Shown: positions 17,643 through 28,047 of the stretch, piece by piece | Numbering within the stretch: position 1 is the stretch's first letter | Layout: every line of letters begins with the position of its first letter | Source of the DNA: Peribacillus saganii | GTDB taxonomy: Bacteria > Bacillota > Bacilli > Bacillales > DSM-1321 | Reading direction: 5' to 3' | Length of the DNA stretch: 64,000 nucleotides | NCBI RefSeq assembly: GCF_003429095.1 | Contig: NZ_QVTE01000008.1 | Location: 248,001-312,000 of the forward strand | Notes under the pieces: model-generated | Told to the model about the DNA's origin: nothing | Databases searched by the model: none | What the model saw: the letters and a program-made list of their open reading frames with translations, nothing else | Made by a program: the position numbers and the translations under genes

Positions 17643-19118
17643 CTATATAATTGCTTTCTGTTCTTTAATGACTCGCAGGTATTTTAATTCGCTGTCTTCC
17701 GGTCCCTGGACTGGGAGTCCAACTTCGATGTTTTTATTGATATAGACGATGTTTTCCTTGGTTATGATTTCTCCAGGAATGAAAATAGGAATGCCTGGGG
17801 GGTATACCATCACGAATTCAGCGATAATTCTGCCAACACTTTCTTCAATCGGAACTACTTCTGTTTTTGCATAAAATGCATCACGAGGAGAAAGAGCCAG
17901 AACAGGTATATTAGGAAGCAGTACCTCCAAATTGGAATCATGCTCTTCAGTATAATGTTTGAATGCTTCACTCATTTCCTTTAAAGCAGAAATCAGGATA
18001 TCCGCATCATTTTTTGTATCCCCAGGTGTGATTAGACAAAGAATGTTATACAAATCAGACATTTCGACTTCAATATTGTGGGTTTCACGGAGCCATTTTT
18101 CGGCATCATAACCCGTGATTCCAAGCTGTTTAACGGTAATAATTAGTTTCGTTGGATCATAGTCATATGTCGCCTTGCTTCCGAGAATTTCTTTTCCAAT
18201 GCAAACAATATCATTAATGCGGTTTACTTTCTCACGGATATAATTTGCGAGTTGAATTGCTTGTTCTGCCAATTCTTTTCCTTCTGTCGCAAGCCTCTTC
18301 CTTGCAACATCAAGGGAGGCAAGAAGCAAATAAGAGGTTGAGGTTGTAGTCAGCATACTCAAAATTGTTTGGACACGCTCATGGGAAACAAGCCCTTCTC
18401 GTACATTCAATACGGAGCTCTGGGTCATCGAGCCTCCAAGCTTATGCACAGAGGTTGCAGCCATATCAGCACCAGCCTGCATTGCAGACATCGGCAGCTC
18501 TTCGTGGAAGTGGATATGGACACCATGTGCTTCATCAACTAATACAGGAACATTGTAGGAATGAGCAATTTCCACTATTCTTTTAAGATCTGCAGCAATC
18601 CCGAAATAAGTGGGGTTGATGACTAAAAGTCCTTTTGCATCAGGGTGCTGTTCCAGTGCCTTTTCGACTGAACTGGTTGTGATCCCATGGCTGATACCGA
18701 GGTTTTTATCAATTTCGGGATGGATAAAAATTGGAACGGCACCTGAGAAGACAATTGCTGACATGACTGATTTATGGACATTTCTAGGGACGACGATTTT
18801 ATCCCCAGGTCCGCAGACAGCCATAACCATGGTCATGATTGCTCCGCTGGTTCCTTGTACTGAGAAAAATGTATGATCAGCACCAAAGGCTTCAGCAGCT
18901 AAGTCCTGTGCTCTCTTGATCATTCCTTTTGGCTGATGGAGATCATCCAGCGGTGCAATATTAATCAAATCAATAGATAAAGCATTTTCGCCGATGAAGT
19001 CCCGGAAATCCGGGTCAATGCCCCTTCCTTTTTTATGGCCGGGTATATGAAATTGGATTGGATTTTTTTTAGCGTGTTCCAGCAGGCCTGTGAACAAGGG
19101 TGTTTCATTCTGTGACAA
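17643..19118 (-). CDS. speA: Arginine decarboxylase (Orn/Lys/Arg decarboxylase family)
   Basis: PLP-dependent decarboxylase, 491 residues, which makes agmatine from arginine as the first step of polyamine synthesis in Bacillus. The N-terminal HIPGHKKGRGIDPDFRDF, the catalytic-lysine motif TSVHKLGGSMTQSS and the C-terminal VMVYPPGIPIFIPGE with PVQGPEDSELKYL are classic for the aspartate-aminotransferase-fold subgroup. I chose the TTG at 19118 (reading MSQNETPLFTGLLEHA) behind a GAGGGA sequence because it gives the B. subtilis length; an in-frame extension to 19172 lacks support. Lysine decarboxylase activity cannot be excluded from sequence, but the sr1-speA neighbourhood favours arginine. Confidence 0.9.
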   Translation of the reverse strand: MSQNETPLFTGLLEHAKKNPIQFHIPGHKKGRGIDPDFRDFIGENALSIDLINIAPLDDLHQPKGMIKRAQDLAAEAFGADHTFFSVQGTSGAIMTMVMAVCGPGDKIVVPRNVHKSVMSAIVFSGAVPIFIHPEIDKNLGISHGITTSSVEKALEQHPDAKGLLVINPTYFGIAADLKRIVEIAHSYNVPVLVDEAHGVHIHFHEELPMSAMQAGADMAATSVHKLGGSMTQSSVLNVREGLVSHERVQTILSMLTTTSTSYLLLASLDVARKRLATEGKELAEQAIQLANYIREKVNRINDIVCIGKEILGSKATYDYDPTKLIITVKQLGITGYDAEKWLRETHNIEVEMSDLYNILCLITPGDTKNDADILISALKEMSEAFKHYTEEHDSNLEVLLPNIPVLALSPRDAFYAKTEVVPIEESVGRIIAEFVMVYPPGIPIFIPGEIITKENIVYINKNIEVGLPVQGPEDSELKYLRVIKEQKAII

Positions 19119-19414
19119 TATTCCCTCACACCTCTTTATCAATAAATAGTTAGTTTTTAAGATATTAAGCAAAATGCATTATAGCATTTTTGGCTCTCTT
19201 TGCATAGTATGCCAGCTCATGGATGTTAGCCTGTACATTCTTTAATGATGTTCATTTTGCCCATTCAGGATAAATCAATGTATATGGATTTGTTTTCATG
19301 GTATTAGATTAAGTATTTTTCGAATTGAACTTTCAACTTTTACCAGTCGAGAAAGTAAGATAAAATAAATGGTATATAGAGATGTTTATTTGCAAAAGAG
19401 GAGGAACTCGTGAA

Positions 19415-20374
19415 ATGAAATGGGAAACTAGAGTCACTAAGCTTCTTGGCATCCAATATCCGATTATACAGGGGGGGCTGGCCCATCTTGCCTATGCCGA
19501 TTTGGCAGCTGCGGTATCGAATGCAGGCGGCCTTGGGCAGGTTACTGCAATGTCCCTTGAGAGTCCTGAGGCTTTGGTAAGGGAGATACAAAAGACCAGG
19601 AGCCTGACTAATCGCCCCTTTGGAGTGAATTTTTCTATTGGCCAGCATAGAAGGAAATTTGAACATTTTGTTGAAGCAGCCCTTAGCGAAAATGTAAAAG
19701 TAATGTCAATAACTGGCGGAAACCCGGCTCCTTTATTTGAAATGCTAAAAGGAACAGATGTGAAAAAGCTGGTGCTTGTTGCAGCCAAAAGACAGGCTCA
19801 AAAGGCTGAAGAACTTGGTGCAGACGCCGTAATGGTTGTTGGTCAGGAGGGCGGCGGACACCTTGGAAAAGACGATATAGGTACAATGGTGCTTGTTCCA
19901 CAGGTTGTCGACTCTGTCAGCATTCCGGTTATTGCTTCGGGGGGAATTGGCGATGGAAGGGGCCTTATGGCTGCCATGTCCCTTGGTGCGGAAGGAATCG
20001 AGATGGGAACCCGCTTTATTGCCACAAAGGAATGTGTACATGCCCATGATACGTATAAGACGGCGTTAATTGAAGGCAAGGAAACCGATACAGCGGTAAT
20101 TAAACGTTCAATTGGAGCGCCGGCCCGGGTAATTGCAAACTCATGGACTGACCGAATTTTAGCAGCAGAGGCAGAATATGGAACATATGAAGCTTTGAAG
20201 GATTACATAAGCGGTGAAGCAAATAAGCGCTATATCCATGAAGGAATAGCATCAGAAGGCTTTGCTTGGGCAGGCCAGGTAATGGGACTTATTAAAGATG
20301 CACCGCCAGTACAGGAGTTATTTGACCGGATGATAAAAGAAGCGGAACAAATTGCCGATAGATGGACAAAATAA
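19415..20374 (+). CDS. Nitronate monooxygenase / FabK-like FMN enzyme
   Basis: TIM-barrel FMN protein of 319 residues in the 2-nitropropane dioxygenase family. The N-terminal KLLGIQYPIIQGGLAHLAYADLAAAVSNAGGLG, EGGGHLG and PVIASGGIGDGRGLMAAMSLGAEGIEMGTRF are FMN and phosphate-binding segments. Members include nitronate monooxygenases, which detoxify propionate-3-nitronate, and the enoyl-ACP reductase FabK; the sequence alone does not separate these. The ATG at 19415 lies 10 nt after GAGGAGG; an upstream ATG (19382) has no site. yktA follows 32 nt later and is probably co-transcribed. It is not part of this locus in B. subtilis as I know it. Confidence 0.8.
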   Translation: MKWETRVTKLLGIQYPIIQGGLAHLAYADLAAAVSNAGGLGQVTAMSLESPEALVREIQKTRSLTNRPFGVNFSIGQHRRKFEHFVEAALSENVKVMSITGGNPAPLFEMLKGTDVKKLVLVAAKRQAQKAEELGADAVMVVGQEGGGHLGKDDIGTMVLVPQVVDSVSIPVIASGGIGDGRGLMAAMSLGAEGIEMGTRFIATKECVHAHDTYKTALIEGKETDTAVIKRSIGAPARVIANSWTDRILAAEAEYGTYEALKDYISGEANKRYIHEGIASEGFAWAGQVMGLIKDAPPVQELFDRMIKEAEQIADRWTK

Positions 20375-20406
20375 TAGGGACAAAACAGATAAAGCAGGTG
20401 AGTTTG

Positions 20407-20691
20407 GTGGAGTATCAATATCCGATTGATTATGATTGGTCTACAGAAGAAACGGTTGATGTCATTCATTTTTATGAATGCATTGAAAGGGCATACGAAA
20501 ACAAAATTAGTAAAGAAGAATTGATGGAGGCCTACCGCCGGTTTAAAAAAGTAGTACCTGGCAAAGCAGATGAAAAAAAACTTACAGATGAATTTGAGCA
20601 AACTAGCGGTTATTCAGGCTATCTTGCTATTAAAAAAGCGAAAGAAAGCAATGAAGGCGAAATGATTTCTTTGGCGGCAAGAAAAGCGTAG
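20407..20691 (+). CDS. yktA: UPF0223 family protein YktA
   Basis: Small cytoplasmic protein of 94 residues. YPIDYDWSTEETVDVIHFYECIE, YRRFKKVVPGKADEKKL and FEQTSGYSGYLAIKKAK are the conserved blocks of UPF0223. The function is unknown. I chose the GTG at 20407, 5 nt after AGGTGA; a TTG immediately upstream (20404) is also possible. It follows the nitronate monooxygenase-like gene without a terminator. In B. subtilis yktA is next to yktB; here the trp operon separates them. Confidence 0.85.
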   Translation: MEYQYPIDYDWSTEETVDVIHFYECIERAYENKISKEELMEAYRRFKKVVPGKADEKKLTDEFEQTSGYSGYLAIKKAKESNEGEMISLAARKA

Positions 20692-20865
20692 TATAGACTC
20701 ATAAATGAATTAAAACCACTGTTTTCCCAAAAGGTATTTGGACCATTTTTTATTATATTTAGGAAGGTTTTATATAGTATTTAGTCTGCGGAAAGATAGT
20801 AAATGCCGTTAATAAGGAATTAAGCGTCTTCAAACATCACGATAATTACGAAAAAATTTTTTTTG

Positions 20866-20894
20866 TTGACTTTCGTCTCCTTCCCATATATTAT
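20866..20894 (+). promoter_or_regulatory. trp operon promoter
   Basis: TTGACT (20866-20871), a 17-bp spacer and TATTAT (20889-20894). The start near 20901 is 30-40 nt before the first T-box. Confidence 0.85.
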
Positions 20895-20929
20895 GAATAA
20901 CAAGAAATCTAAAAATTAAAAAATTTGGC

Positions 20930-21180
20930 TGTGAAGAAGAAAAGTAACTTAAATGAACACTGCAGAGAGCCGATGGGTGGTGCAAATCGGTGTGGGAATT
21001 TATGTGAATGGACTTCCGAGCCCCAAACCGAAACATTGGGAGTAGGCTTTGGCGAAGGTCTTATCGTTACATGAGACAGGTATTCCCTACAGGGATACTG
21101 TAAAGTGAGCTTTTGAAGCTAATTAAGGTGGTACCACGGGTTCCTCGTCCTTTGGATGAGGGCCCTTTTGTGTTTTTTTC
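20930..21180 (+). promoter_or_regulatory. T-box leader 1 of the trp operon (Trp specifier)
   Basis: Stem I begins around GAAAAGTAAC, with the AGAGAGCC and GGTGCAA elements typical of T-box stem I. A UGG codon in GAATGGAC (21009-21011) sits in the specifier-loop position. The conserved antiterminator sequence AAGGTGGTACCACGG is at 21125-21139, followed by the CCTCGTCC/GGATGAGG hairpin and a T tract (to 21179). Uncharged tRNA-Trp would favour antitermination and read-through into trpE. Confidence 0.9.
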
Positions 21181-21214
21181 ATAAGTGTAAGTATAACTTG
21201 ATAGTAAAATCGCT

Positions 21215-21492
21215 GAATAAGAATAGTACTCTTTTTAGAGCCGTTTCAGAGAGCTGGGGATAGCTGCGAACCCGGTACGGTCAAGAAGAGGAATGGGCTT
21301 ATGAGAGATTCCTTGAACTTAAAGTAGGGGAATCCGGATTCCACCGTTAAAGGGAGTGTGTATGGTACTCAATGTACTGTGCATAAAAAGAGGGAAGGGG
21401 AATGAAATGAACCTTCCAATCTGAGGTGGCACCGCGGTCAATTAATCGTCCTCTGCAAGCACATATTTTGTGTTTGCAGAGGACTTTTTTAT
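21215..21492 (+). promoter_or_regulatory. T-box leader 2 of the trp operon (Trp specifier)
   Basis: A second complete T-box: AGAGAGCTGGGGATAGCTGCG in stem I, a UGG in GGAATGGGC (21294-21296) in the specifier position, the antiterminator T-box GAGGTGGCACCGCGG (21423-21437), and a strong terminator (GTCCTCTGCAA arm paired with TTGCAGAGGAC) ending in six T at 21485-21490. trpE follows after 25 nt. Tandem T-boxes sharpen the response to tRNA-Trp charging. Confidence 0.92.
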
Positions 21493-21517
21493 TTTAAAAA
21501 ATATGGAGGTAAGAACA

Positions 21518-22915
21518 TTGACCTTAATAAAAAGCAGTTCATTAGCAGAAATAGCAAAGATTGAGGGAGATGCACTGACACCGATTGCTATTTTTCAAAG
21601 GATACAAGGGCAAAAAAAATTTCTGCTTGAAAGTTCATTAAAGCATGAAGAAAAAGGACGGTATTCCTTTATTGGAGCGAACCCTTATAAGCAGGTTACA
21701 TCAATGGGGAATGAGGCTTCGGTTCATGATCTTGAAACCGGGGAGAATTCGATAACAAAAGGCAGAGTCCTTGATATCTTGAAAGGTTTGTTAAAAGAGG
21801 TAGAGCTCCCTGAAGTATCGCTTCCCTTTTTTGGCGGTGCGGTAGGATACCTTGGTTATGATGTGATACGCCAATACGAAGAAATTGGTGGTGTATCTGT
21901 TGATGAGCTGGAAATGCCTGAAGCTCACTTCATGTTCTACCGGGATATCATTTGCTATGACCATGCTGAGCAAAGCGTCTATATTGTCGCACTGAAAACG
22001 GGTGATGAACAGAAGGAAGATTTACTCGACCGGATAGAAGAAAAAAAGAAACAAATAAGGGGAAACTCTTCGGCTGAAGAGCCTATGAAGCTTGAGAAGC
22101 TTACATTCACACCTTCAATATCTCAACACAGATTTGAACAAATGGTGAACACGGCGAAGGAAGCAATTATCGCTGGCGAAGTATTCCAGGTTGTGTTATC
22201 GCAGCGCCTGATGGCTGATTATCATTCGGACCCATTCTTGATTTATCGGAAGCTCAGGCTTTCCAATCCATCGCCTTACATGTTTTATATCGATTTCACT
22301 GATTATGTTGTTCTCGGATCTTCTCCGGAAAGCCTGATCAAGGTGAAAAACAGAGAAGTGATTACAAACCCTATTGCCGGCACACGGAAGCGGGGTGCTA
22401 CGAAGGAAGAGGATATGTTCCTTGAAACCAATCTGCTTGAAGATGAAAAGGAGCTTGCAGAACATAAAATGCTCGTTGACCTTGGGCGAAATGATATTGG
22501 CAGGGTTTGTGAGGTGGGTTCAATCCAAATCCCTGTTTACATGAAAATCGAACGCTATAAATATGTGATGCATATTGTTTCAGAGGTTTCCGGTATTTTA
22601 AGAAAAGATGTCAGCGGACTGGATGCTCTAGCCGCTTGCCTGCCGGCCGGAACTGTTTCCGGGGCACCGAAGATACGTGCAATGAACTTAATAAGTGAAC
22701 TGGAAGACAGTAAGCGGGGCGTTTATTCAGGTGCTGTAGGCTATGTGGCGTTTAATGGTGATTTAGACTTTGCGCTGGCGATCCGTACGATGGTAATCAA
22801 GGATAACACCGCATATGTTCAGGCAGGTGCAGGCATTGTTTACGATTCAGTCCCCGAAACCGAGTACGAAGAAACATTAAATAAGGCTAAAGCCTTGCTG
22901 GAGGTAAGCGGATGA
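21518..22915 (+). CDS. trpE: Anthranilate synthase component I
   Basis: Chorismate-binding enzyme of 465 residues which, with TrpG, makes anthranilate in the first committed step of tryptophan synthesis. The N-terminal regulatory region (with the LLESS-like FLLESSLKHEEKGRYSFIG, part of the feedback site) precedes the chorismate-binding domain, with NPSPYMFYIDF, GSSPESLIKV, NPIAGTRKRG, LGRNDIGRV and AGTVSGAPKIRAM. I chose the TTG at 21518, 8 nt after GGAGGT; longer in-frame readings start within the T-box terminator. It overlaps trpG by 4 nt (ATGA). Confidence 0.95.
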   Translation: MTLIKSSSLAEIAKIEGDALTPIAIFQRIQGQKKFLLESSLKHEEKGRYSFIGANPYKQVTSMGNEASVHDLETGENSITKGRVLDILKGLLKEVELPEVSLPFFGGAVGYLGYDVIRQYEEIGGVSVDELEMPEAHFMFYRDIICYDHAEQSVYIVALKTGDEQKEDLLDRIEEKKKQIRGNSSAEEPMKLEKLTFTPSISQHRFEQMVNTAKEAIIAGEVFQVVLSQRLMADYHSDPFLIYRKLRLSNPSPYMFYIDFTDYVVLGSSPESLIKVKNREVITNPIAGTRKRGATKEEDMFLETNLLEDEKELAEHKMLVDLGRNDIGRVCEVGSIQIPVYMKIERYKYVMHIVSEVSGILRKDVSGLDALAACLPAGTVSGAPKIRAMNLISELEDSKRGVYSGAVGYVAFNGDLDFALAIRTMVIKDNTAYVQAGAGIVYDSVPETEYEETLNKAKALLEVSG

Positions 22916-23523
22916 TTTTACTCATTGATAACTATGATTCTTTTACTTATAACCTTTACCAATATTTAAGTGAATACTATGTAGAAATAATGGTGGTCCG
23001 CAACGATAAACTTTCAATCCCGGATATTGAGAAAATTGCCCCGGAGGGAATCGTGATATCACCGGGACCAGGCCGTCCTGAAAATGCCGGGATTACAATT
23101 GAAGCTATTAAACATTTTTATGATAAAATCCCGATTCTTGGCATTTGTCTGGGCCATCAGGCAATCGGAGCAGCTTTTGGAGCAAGGATATTGGGTGCTG
23201 CAGCAATTAAACATGGTAAAACATCATTGATCACGCATAAAGGAACAGATCTTTTTGAGTATTTGCCCCAGCCTCTTGAGGTTATGAGATATCATTCACT
23301 CGTTGTTGACCGTGAAACCGTCCCGGAAGAGTTTGACATTTTGGCAACGGCCATGGACGACGGAGAAATCATGGCGATGAAGCATAAAGGTCTCCCGCTG
23401 TATGGGCTGCAGTTTCATCCTGAATCGATCGGAACCAGCACAGGGAAGAAATTGTTAAAGCATTTCATCGAACAAGTGAAGGGAGAGAAATTTGATGAAG
23501 ACTTTTCTGCAAAAATTAGCTGA
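22912..23523 (+). CDS. trpG: Anthranilate synthase component II (glutamine amidotransferase)
   Basis: Class I glutamine amidotransferase of 203 residues, supplying ammonia to TrpE. The oxyanion motif [11 protein letters not shown], nucleophile Cys79 in [10 protein letters not shown] and the catalytic HPES near the C-terminus are complete. B. subtilis uses a shared pabA in the folate operon, so the dedicated trpG inside the trp operon here is a difference; it may also serve PabB. It overlaps trpE by 4 nt and trpD by 29 nt. Confidence 0.93.
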   Translation: MILLIDNYDSFTYNLYQYLSEYYVEIMVVRNDKLSIPDIEKIAPEGIVISPGPGRPENAGITIEAIKHFYDKIPILGICLGHQAIGAAFGARILGAAAIKHGKTSLITHKGTDLFEYLPQPLEVMRYHSLVVDRETVPEEFDILATAMDDGEIMAMKHKGLPLYGLQFHPESIGTSTGKKLLKHFIEQVKGEKFDEDFSAKIS

Positions 23524-24517
23524 AAACCATGCTTTATCTGAGGCTGAGATGGAGCAAGCTGCACGCCATCTCTTTTCAGAAGCTATTACAGACAGTGAAA
23601 TTGCCGCTTTTTTGGTCGCACTCAAATTTAAAGGTGAAACAGCAGAGGAAATTGCAAGCCTGGTTAAGGTACTGCGCGAAAAAGCTCTCCCCGTGAAACC
23701 TGGCCTAACGGATGTGATGGATAATTGCGGTACGGGGGGAGACGGTTCGAACAGTTTTAATATCAGCACAACCTCGGCATTTGTCATTGCAGGAGCGGGG
23801 ATAAAGATTGCCAAGCATGGCAACAGGAGTATATCAAGCAAAACCGGCAGCGCAGATGTTCTAGAAATTTTAGGGGTTTCATTATCATTAGAAGCTTCGC
23901 AAACAGAAGAGCTGCTTCATGAGAACGGCATTGCTTTCTTATTTGCCCCAAATGTTCATCCAATGATCTCAAGGATCATGAAGGTAAGAAGGGATTTGAA
24001 GATTTCAACGATCTTTAATTTAATCGGTCCATTAACAAATCCAGTCAATCTAGAGACCCAGCTTCTTGGGATTTACAGGAGGGATATGCTCGAACTATTC
24101 GCTTCCGTTCTGCAAAAACTCGGAAGAAAAAGAGCGGTAGTTGTAAATGGGGCTGGATTTATGGATGAAGCCAGCCTTCAGGGAAGCAATTCTCTAGCTC
24201 TGTTGAATGATGGTAAAATCGAGCTTCTTTCTTTACACCCGGAAGAACTGGGATTGCCTGTTTATTCGAATGAAGAGATCCGTGGCGGAACACCAGCGGA
24301 GAATGCAGAAATTATGATAAGTGTATTAAAGGGGAAAAAAGGGGCCCATCGGGATACCGTTCTGTTAAATGCGGGTCTTGGAATTTATGCAAATGGATTG
24401 GCATCGACGATCCAGGAAGGTATCAGCCTTGCAGAAGTTAGTATTGACAGCGGAAAAGCCCTCTCAAAACTAGAATACCTTGTTGGATACAGCAAAAAAG
24501 TAAAGGCGGTAATGTAA
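23495..24517 (+). CDS. trpD: Anthranilate phosphoribosyltransferase
   Basis: 340 residues. It transfers phosphoribose from PRPP to anthranilate. The N-terminal helical domain precedes the PRPP-binding loop [36 protein letters not shown] and [11 protein letters not shown] are typical. I chose the ATG at 23495, about 9 nt after GGGAG; a TTG at 23492 is directly adjacent. The start lies inside the end of trpG, so the two are translationally coupled. The stop overlaps the trpC start (TAATG). Confidence 0.95.
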   Translation: MKTFLQKLAENHALSEAEMEQAARHLFSEAITDSEIAAFLVALKFKGETAEEIASLVKVLREKALPVKPGLTDVMDNCGTGGDGSNSFNISTTSAFVIAGAGIKIAKHGNRSISSKTGSADVLEILGVSLSLEASQTEELLHENGIAFLFAPNVHPMISRIMKVRRDLKISTIFNLIGPLTNPVNLETQLLGIYRRDMLELFASVLQKLGRKRAVVVNGAGFMDEASLQGSNSLALLNDGKIELLSLHPEELGLPVYSNEEIRGGTPAENAEIMISVLKGKKGAHRDTVLLNAGLGIYANGLASTIQEGISLAEVSIDSGKALSKLEYLVGYSKKVKAVM

Positions 24518-25293
24518 TGGCAACTATCCTGGATAAAATTCTTCTCCAAAAGGAAAAAGAAGTAGAAAAGTTAAAGCAGCACGGACTTCCTTCTATCAAT
24601 ATAGGTTCCAGAGAAACTGTTTCCCTATATGACCACTTGAGGGTGGCCAGCACATTAAGCATCATTGCTGAAATTAAAAGGGCTTCACCGTCTAAAGGCG
24701 ACATTAATCCAAATGTGATTCCATTCCTGCAGGCAGCACTTTATGAAAAAAATGGAGCAGCCGCAATTTCAGTTTTAACGGATGAAACATTTTTTAAAGG
24801 ATCGTTTACTGATCTGGCAGAGGTGAGGCCACATGTGCAGACTCCAATTCTTTGCAAGGATTTTATCATTGACGAAATACAGATTGACCTGGCTAAACAA
24901 GCTGGCGCAGATGTTGTGCTATTAATCGTGGCAGCTCTAACTCAAGATCGATTGAGTTCGTTATATCGCTATGCAAGAGCAAAAGGATTAGATGTATTGG
25001 TGGAAGTCCATAGCGAAGCAGAATTAGAAGCAGCATTAAACATTGGGGCCCGGATTATCGGTGCGAACAATCGGAATCTAAAGACCTTTGAAGTAGATCT
25101 TGCGATTACTGAAAAAATTGGCAGGGTCTTACACCAATCAGACGCATTTTTTATTAGCGAGAGCGGCATCAAAACACGCGAAGATGTTCTCCGGGTGAAG
25201 GAAGCCGGCGCCCGCGGTATCCTGGTAGGCGAAAGTTTAATGACGAGCGGCAGCCTGGAGGAAAGTTTTCAAAATTTAACGGTTGTTGTTTAA
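24517..25293 (+). CDS. trpC: Indole-3-glycerol phosphate synthase
   Basis: TIM-barrel enzyme of 258 residues that converts carboxyphenylaminodeoxyribulose phosphate to indole-glycerol phosphate. IIAEIKRASPSKGDI, ISVLTDETFFKGS, LCKDFIIDEIQI, GANNRNLKTFEVD and FISESGI are the signature segments. It starts in the overlapping TAATG at the end of trpD. A 101-nt AT-rich gap separates it from trpF, the only sizeable gap in the operon; I found no convincing promoter or terminator in it. Confidence 0.95.
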   Translation: MATILDKILLQKEKEVEKLKQHGLPSINIGSRETVSLYDHLRVASTLSIIAEIKRASPSKGDINPNVIPFLQAALYEKNGAAAISVLTDETFFKGSFTDLAEVRPHVQTPILCKDFIIDEIQIDLAKQAGADVVLLIVAALTQDRLSSLYRYARAKGLDVLVEVHSEAELEAALNIGARIIGANNRNLKTFEVDLAITEKIGRVLHQSDAFFISESGIKTREDVLRVKEAGARGILVGESLMTSGSLEESFQNLTVVV

Positions 25294-25394
25294 TGTAACA
25301 GCTTAATAGATAACAATTTTTACAATTTTATTATTAAAAAAAAATCTGAAAAACTTGCCATATTAATCATTGATATAACAGTGGAGGCCATCTT

Positions 25395-26051
25395 ATGTAC
25401 GTGAAAATTTGCGGTATCACCACGCATGAAGCTGCACAGGCAGCATGTGCGGCGGGGGCGGATATACTCGGTTTTGTTTTTGCTCCAAGCAAACGGAAAA
25501 TAACACCTGAACAGGCTCAGACGATCATAGAAAAATTACCAGGGCATGTGATAACAGTTGGAGTTTTTGTAAATGAAGAGTTAGAGACTATTGAAGAAAT
25601 AGTTCAAACAGCCGGACTGGATTATGTCCAGCTGCACGGCGATGAAAGTCCTGACTTTGCCACAAAGCTAAGCGTTCCTGTCATAAAGGCTTTCGGCATT
25701 GAAAGCAGCAAAGACATAAAAAAAGCTTCTATGTTTGAAACAGCCTATTATTTATTTGATAGTCCTAAAGGGAAATTTAGGGGCGGGAATGGGACGTCGT
25801 TTGATTGGGTGGTTTTAGAAGAAAATGATTTTCCAAACAGCGATACATTCCTTGCAGGGGGGCTTACTCCGGAGAATGTAAAGGAAGCGATATGGAAGGT
25901 TAGGCCAATAGCAGTTGATGTTTCAAGTGGTGTGGAAACAAATGGAGTCAAGGATCATGATAAAATAAAGCGCTTTGTGAATGAAGCAAAACTAGCATTT
26001 AAACAATTAGAGGAGAGTGACATAAATGGCAGTATATGCACAGCCAGATAA
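25395..26051 (+). CDS. trpF: Phosphoribosylanthranilate isomerase
   Basis: TIM-barrel isomerase of 218 residues. The first strand with catalytic Cys, [14 protein letters not shown], the catalytic Asp region [19 protein letters not shown] and the phosphate-binding [11 protein letters not shown] with VDVSSGVET are present. The ATG at 25395 follows GGAGG. The last 26 nt overlap the start of trpB. Confidence 0.94.
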   Translation: MYVKICGITTHEAAQAACAAGADILGFVFAPSKRKITPEQAQTIIEKLPGHVITVGVFVNEELETIEEIVQTAGLDYVQLHGDESPDFATKLSVPVIKAFGIESSKDIKKASMFETAYYLFDSPKGKFRGGNGTSFDWVVLEENDFPNSDTFLAGGLTPENVKEAIWKVRPIAVDVSSGVETNGVKDHDKIKRFVNEAKLAFKQLEESDINGSICTAR

Positions 26052-27225
26052 AAGCGGCCATTACGGACCATATGGGGGCCGCTATGTACCTGAAACATTG
26101 ATGAACGCAGTATTAGAGCTTGAGGAAGCCTATTACAAGGCACAGCAGGATGAACAATTCCAGAAGGAACTCGATCATTACCTTCGACAATATATCGGGA
26201 GAGAAACGCCGCTTTATTTTGCAGAAAACTTTACAAAACATGCAGGCGGTGCAAAAATCTATTTAAAGCGAGAAGACTTGAATCATACCGGTGCCCATAA
26301 AATTAACAATACAATCGGCCAGGCGCTGCTGGCAGTACGGATGGGAAAGAAAAAGGTGGTTGCGGAAACAGGAGCCGGCCAGCATGGCGTTGCAACAGCT
26401 ACCGTCTGTGCCTTATTAAACCTTGAATGTGTTATTTTCATGGGAAAGGAAGATATACGCCGGCAAAAACTGAATGTGTTTCGGATGGAACTGTTAGGTG
26501 CAAAAGTGGTCTCGGTTGAACAGGGAAGCGCAACTCTAAAGGATGCCGTAAATGAGGCTCTTCGTTATTGGGTGGCTAATGTGCAGGATACTCACTACAT
26601 TATGGGTTCCGTGCTGGGACCTCACCCGTTCCCCTTAATAGTCCGCGATTTTCAAAGTGTTATAGGGTCAGAAACGAAAGCCCAGCATTTTGAACAGGAA
26701 GGCAAGCTGCCCGAAGCTGTCGTTGCGTGCATTGGTGGCGGAAGCAATGCGATGGGGATGTTTTATCCGTTTATTGAGGATGAAGAAGTAAAGTTATATG
26801 GTGTGGAGGCTGCAGGAAGCGGGCTTGATACAGACAAGCATGCAGCATCCTTGACTAAAGGGCAGGTTGGCGTATTGCACGGCAGCATGATGTATGTATT
26901 GCAGGATTCTCATGGCCAAATTCAGGAAGCCCATTCGATTTCAGCCGGATTGGATTACCCGGGTGTAGGGCCTGAGCACAGTTTATTGAAGGATATTGAA
27001 CGGGTTACCTATACTTCTGTAACAGATGAAGAAGCACTTGATGCGCTGGTGCTGCTTTCACGAACGGAAGGAATCATACCGGCACTGGAGAGTTCACATG
27101 CCCTTGCTTATAGCCTGAAAATTGCAAAAGAAATGAACAAAGAAGAAAGCATAGTTGTCTGCCTATCAGGACGCGGGGATAAAGATGTTGAAACGGTACG
27201 TTCAGCGATAGGAGGTAACCTATAA
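26026..27225 (+). CDS. trpB: Tryptophan synthase beta chain
   Basis: PLP enzyme of 399 residues that condenses indole, channelled from TrpA, with serine. The PLP lysine is Lys92 in [41 protein letters not shown] (phosphate cup) and CLSGRGDKD are all intact. The sequence is a TrpB1-type enzyme. The start overlaps the end of trpF and the stop overlaps the trpA start (ATAATGG). Confidence 0.96.
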   Translation: MAVYAQPDKSGHYGPYGGRYVPETLMNAVLELEEAYYKAQQDEQFQKELDHYLRQYIGRETPLYFAENFTKHAGGAKIYLKREDLNHTGAHKINNTIGQALLAVRMGKKKVVAETGAGQHGVATATVCALLNLECVIFMGKEDIRRQKLNVFRMELLGAKVVSVEQGSATLKDAVNEALRYWVANVQDTHYIMGSVLGPHPFPLIVRDFQSVIGSETKAQHFEQEGKLPEAVVACIGGGSNAMGMFYPFIEDEEVKLYGVEAAGSGLDTDKHAASLTKGQVGVLHGSMMYVLQDSHGQIQEAHSISAGLDYPGVGPEHSLLKDIERVTYTSVTDEEALDALVLLSRTEGIIPALESSHALAYSLKIAKEMNKEESIVVCLSGRGDKDVETVRSAIGGNL

Positions 27226-28019
27226 TGGGAAAGCAGAAAATACAGGAAGCTTTTGCTGAAGTGGAAACGCGCGGTGAAAAAGCCTTTATTCCCTACATCA
27301 TGGCAGGGGATGGAGGATTTGGAAAATTGAAGGAGGAGCTTTTGTTTTTTGAAAACGCAGGGGCGACGGTTGTAGAACTAGGGATTCCTTTCTCCGATCC
27401 GGTGGCAGATGGGCCGACGATTCAAAAGGCAGGCCAGAGGGCATTGGAACAGGGAACAACACTTGAGCTGGTCCTTAAGCATGTAAAAGAAATTCGGAAA
27501 GAAGTAAAAATCCCGATTGTGCTTATGACATATCTGAACCCTGTTTTCGCTTATGGTATTCCGCGTTTTGCAGAAGACTGCAAAGCTGCGGGTGTGGATG
27601 GCTGCATAATTCCGGATCTGCCTTTTGAAGAAGAACAAATCATTTCAGGCCATTTGGCTAAATCAGAATTGGCCTTGATCCGGCTTGTGACATTGACGAG
27701 CTCAAAGGATCGCATTGCAAAATTGGCTGAATCGGCTGAAGGCTTCCTTTACGCTGTGACAATTACGGGGATTACAGGGGCAAGAGATTCTTTTTCTCAG
27801 GAAGTAACGGCGTATCTTAAACAGGTAAAGGAACTAAGTCCTATCCCTGTACTGGCTGGTTTTGGGATTTCGACCCCTGAACATGTAACAGCAGCCATCC
27901 AGGCTTGTGACGGGGTAATTGTCGGAAGCCGGATTATCGATTTAATTGAAAAAAATGATTTAGACGCGATAAAGGAATTGATACATGCATCTAAAAAAAG
28001 TGGAATTACACTTTCTTAG
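27225..28019 (+). CDS. trpA: Tryptophan synthase alpha chain
   Basis: TIM-barrel subunit of 264 residues that cleaves indole-glycerol phosphate to indole. The catalytic Glu (in VELGIPFSDPVADGPTIQ) and Asp (in CIIPDLPFEEE) regions and the phosphate-binding AGFGIST and GVIVGSRII segments are present. It is the last gene of the operon. A bidirectional hairpin follows at 28048-28094. Confidence 0.95.
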   Translation: MGKQKIQEAFAEVETRGEKAFIPYIMAGDGGFGKLKEELLFFENAGATVVELGIPFSDPVADGPTIQKAGQRALEQGTTLELVLKHVKEIRKEVKIPIVLMTYLNPVFAYGIPRFAEDCKAAGVDGCIIPDLPFEEEQIISGHLAKSELALIRLVTLTSSKDRIAKLAESAEGFLYAVTITGITGARDSFSQEVTAYLKQVKELSPIPVLAGFGISTPEHVTAAIQACDGVIVGSRIIDLIEKNDLDAIKELIHASKKSGITLS

Positions 28020-28047
28020 GATCATGACTGATAACGGTGCGGCAATA

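Noticed and set aside
20692-20865. TRAP-binding triplet repeats before trpE
   Set aside because: No regularly spaced GAG/TAG series was seen; the leader has T-boxes instead.
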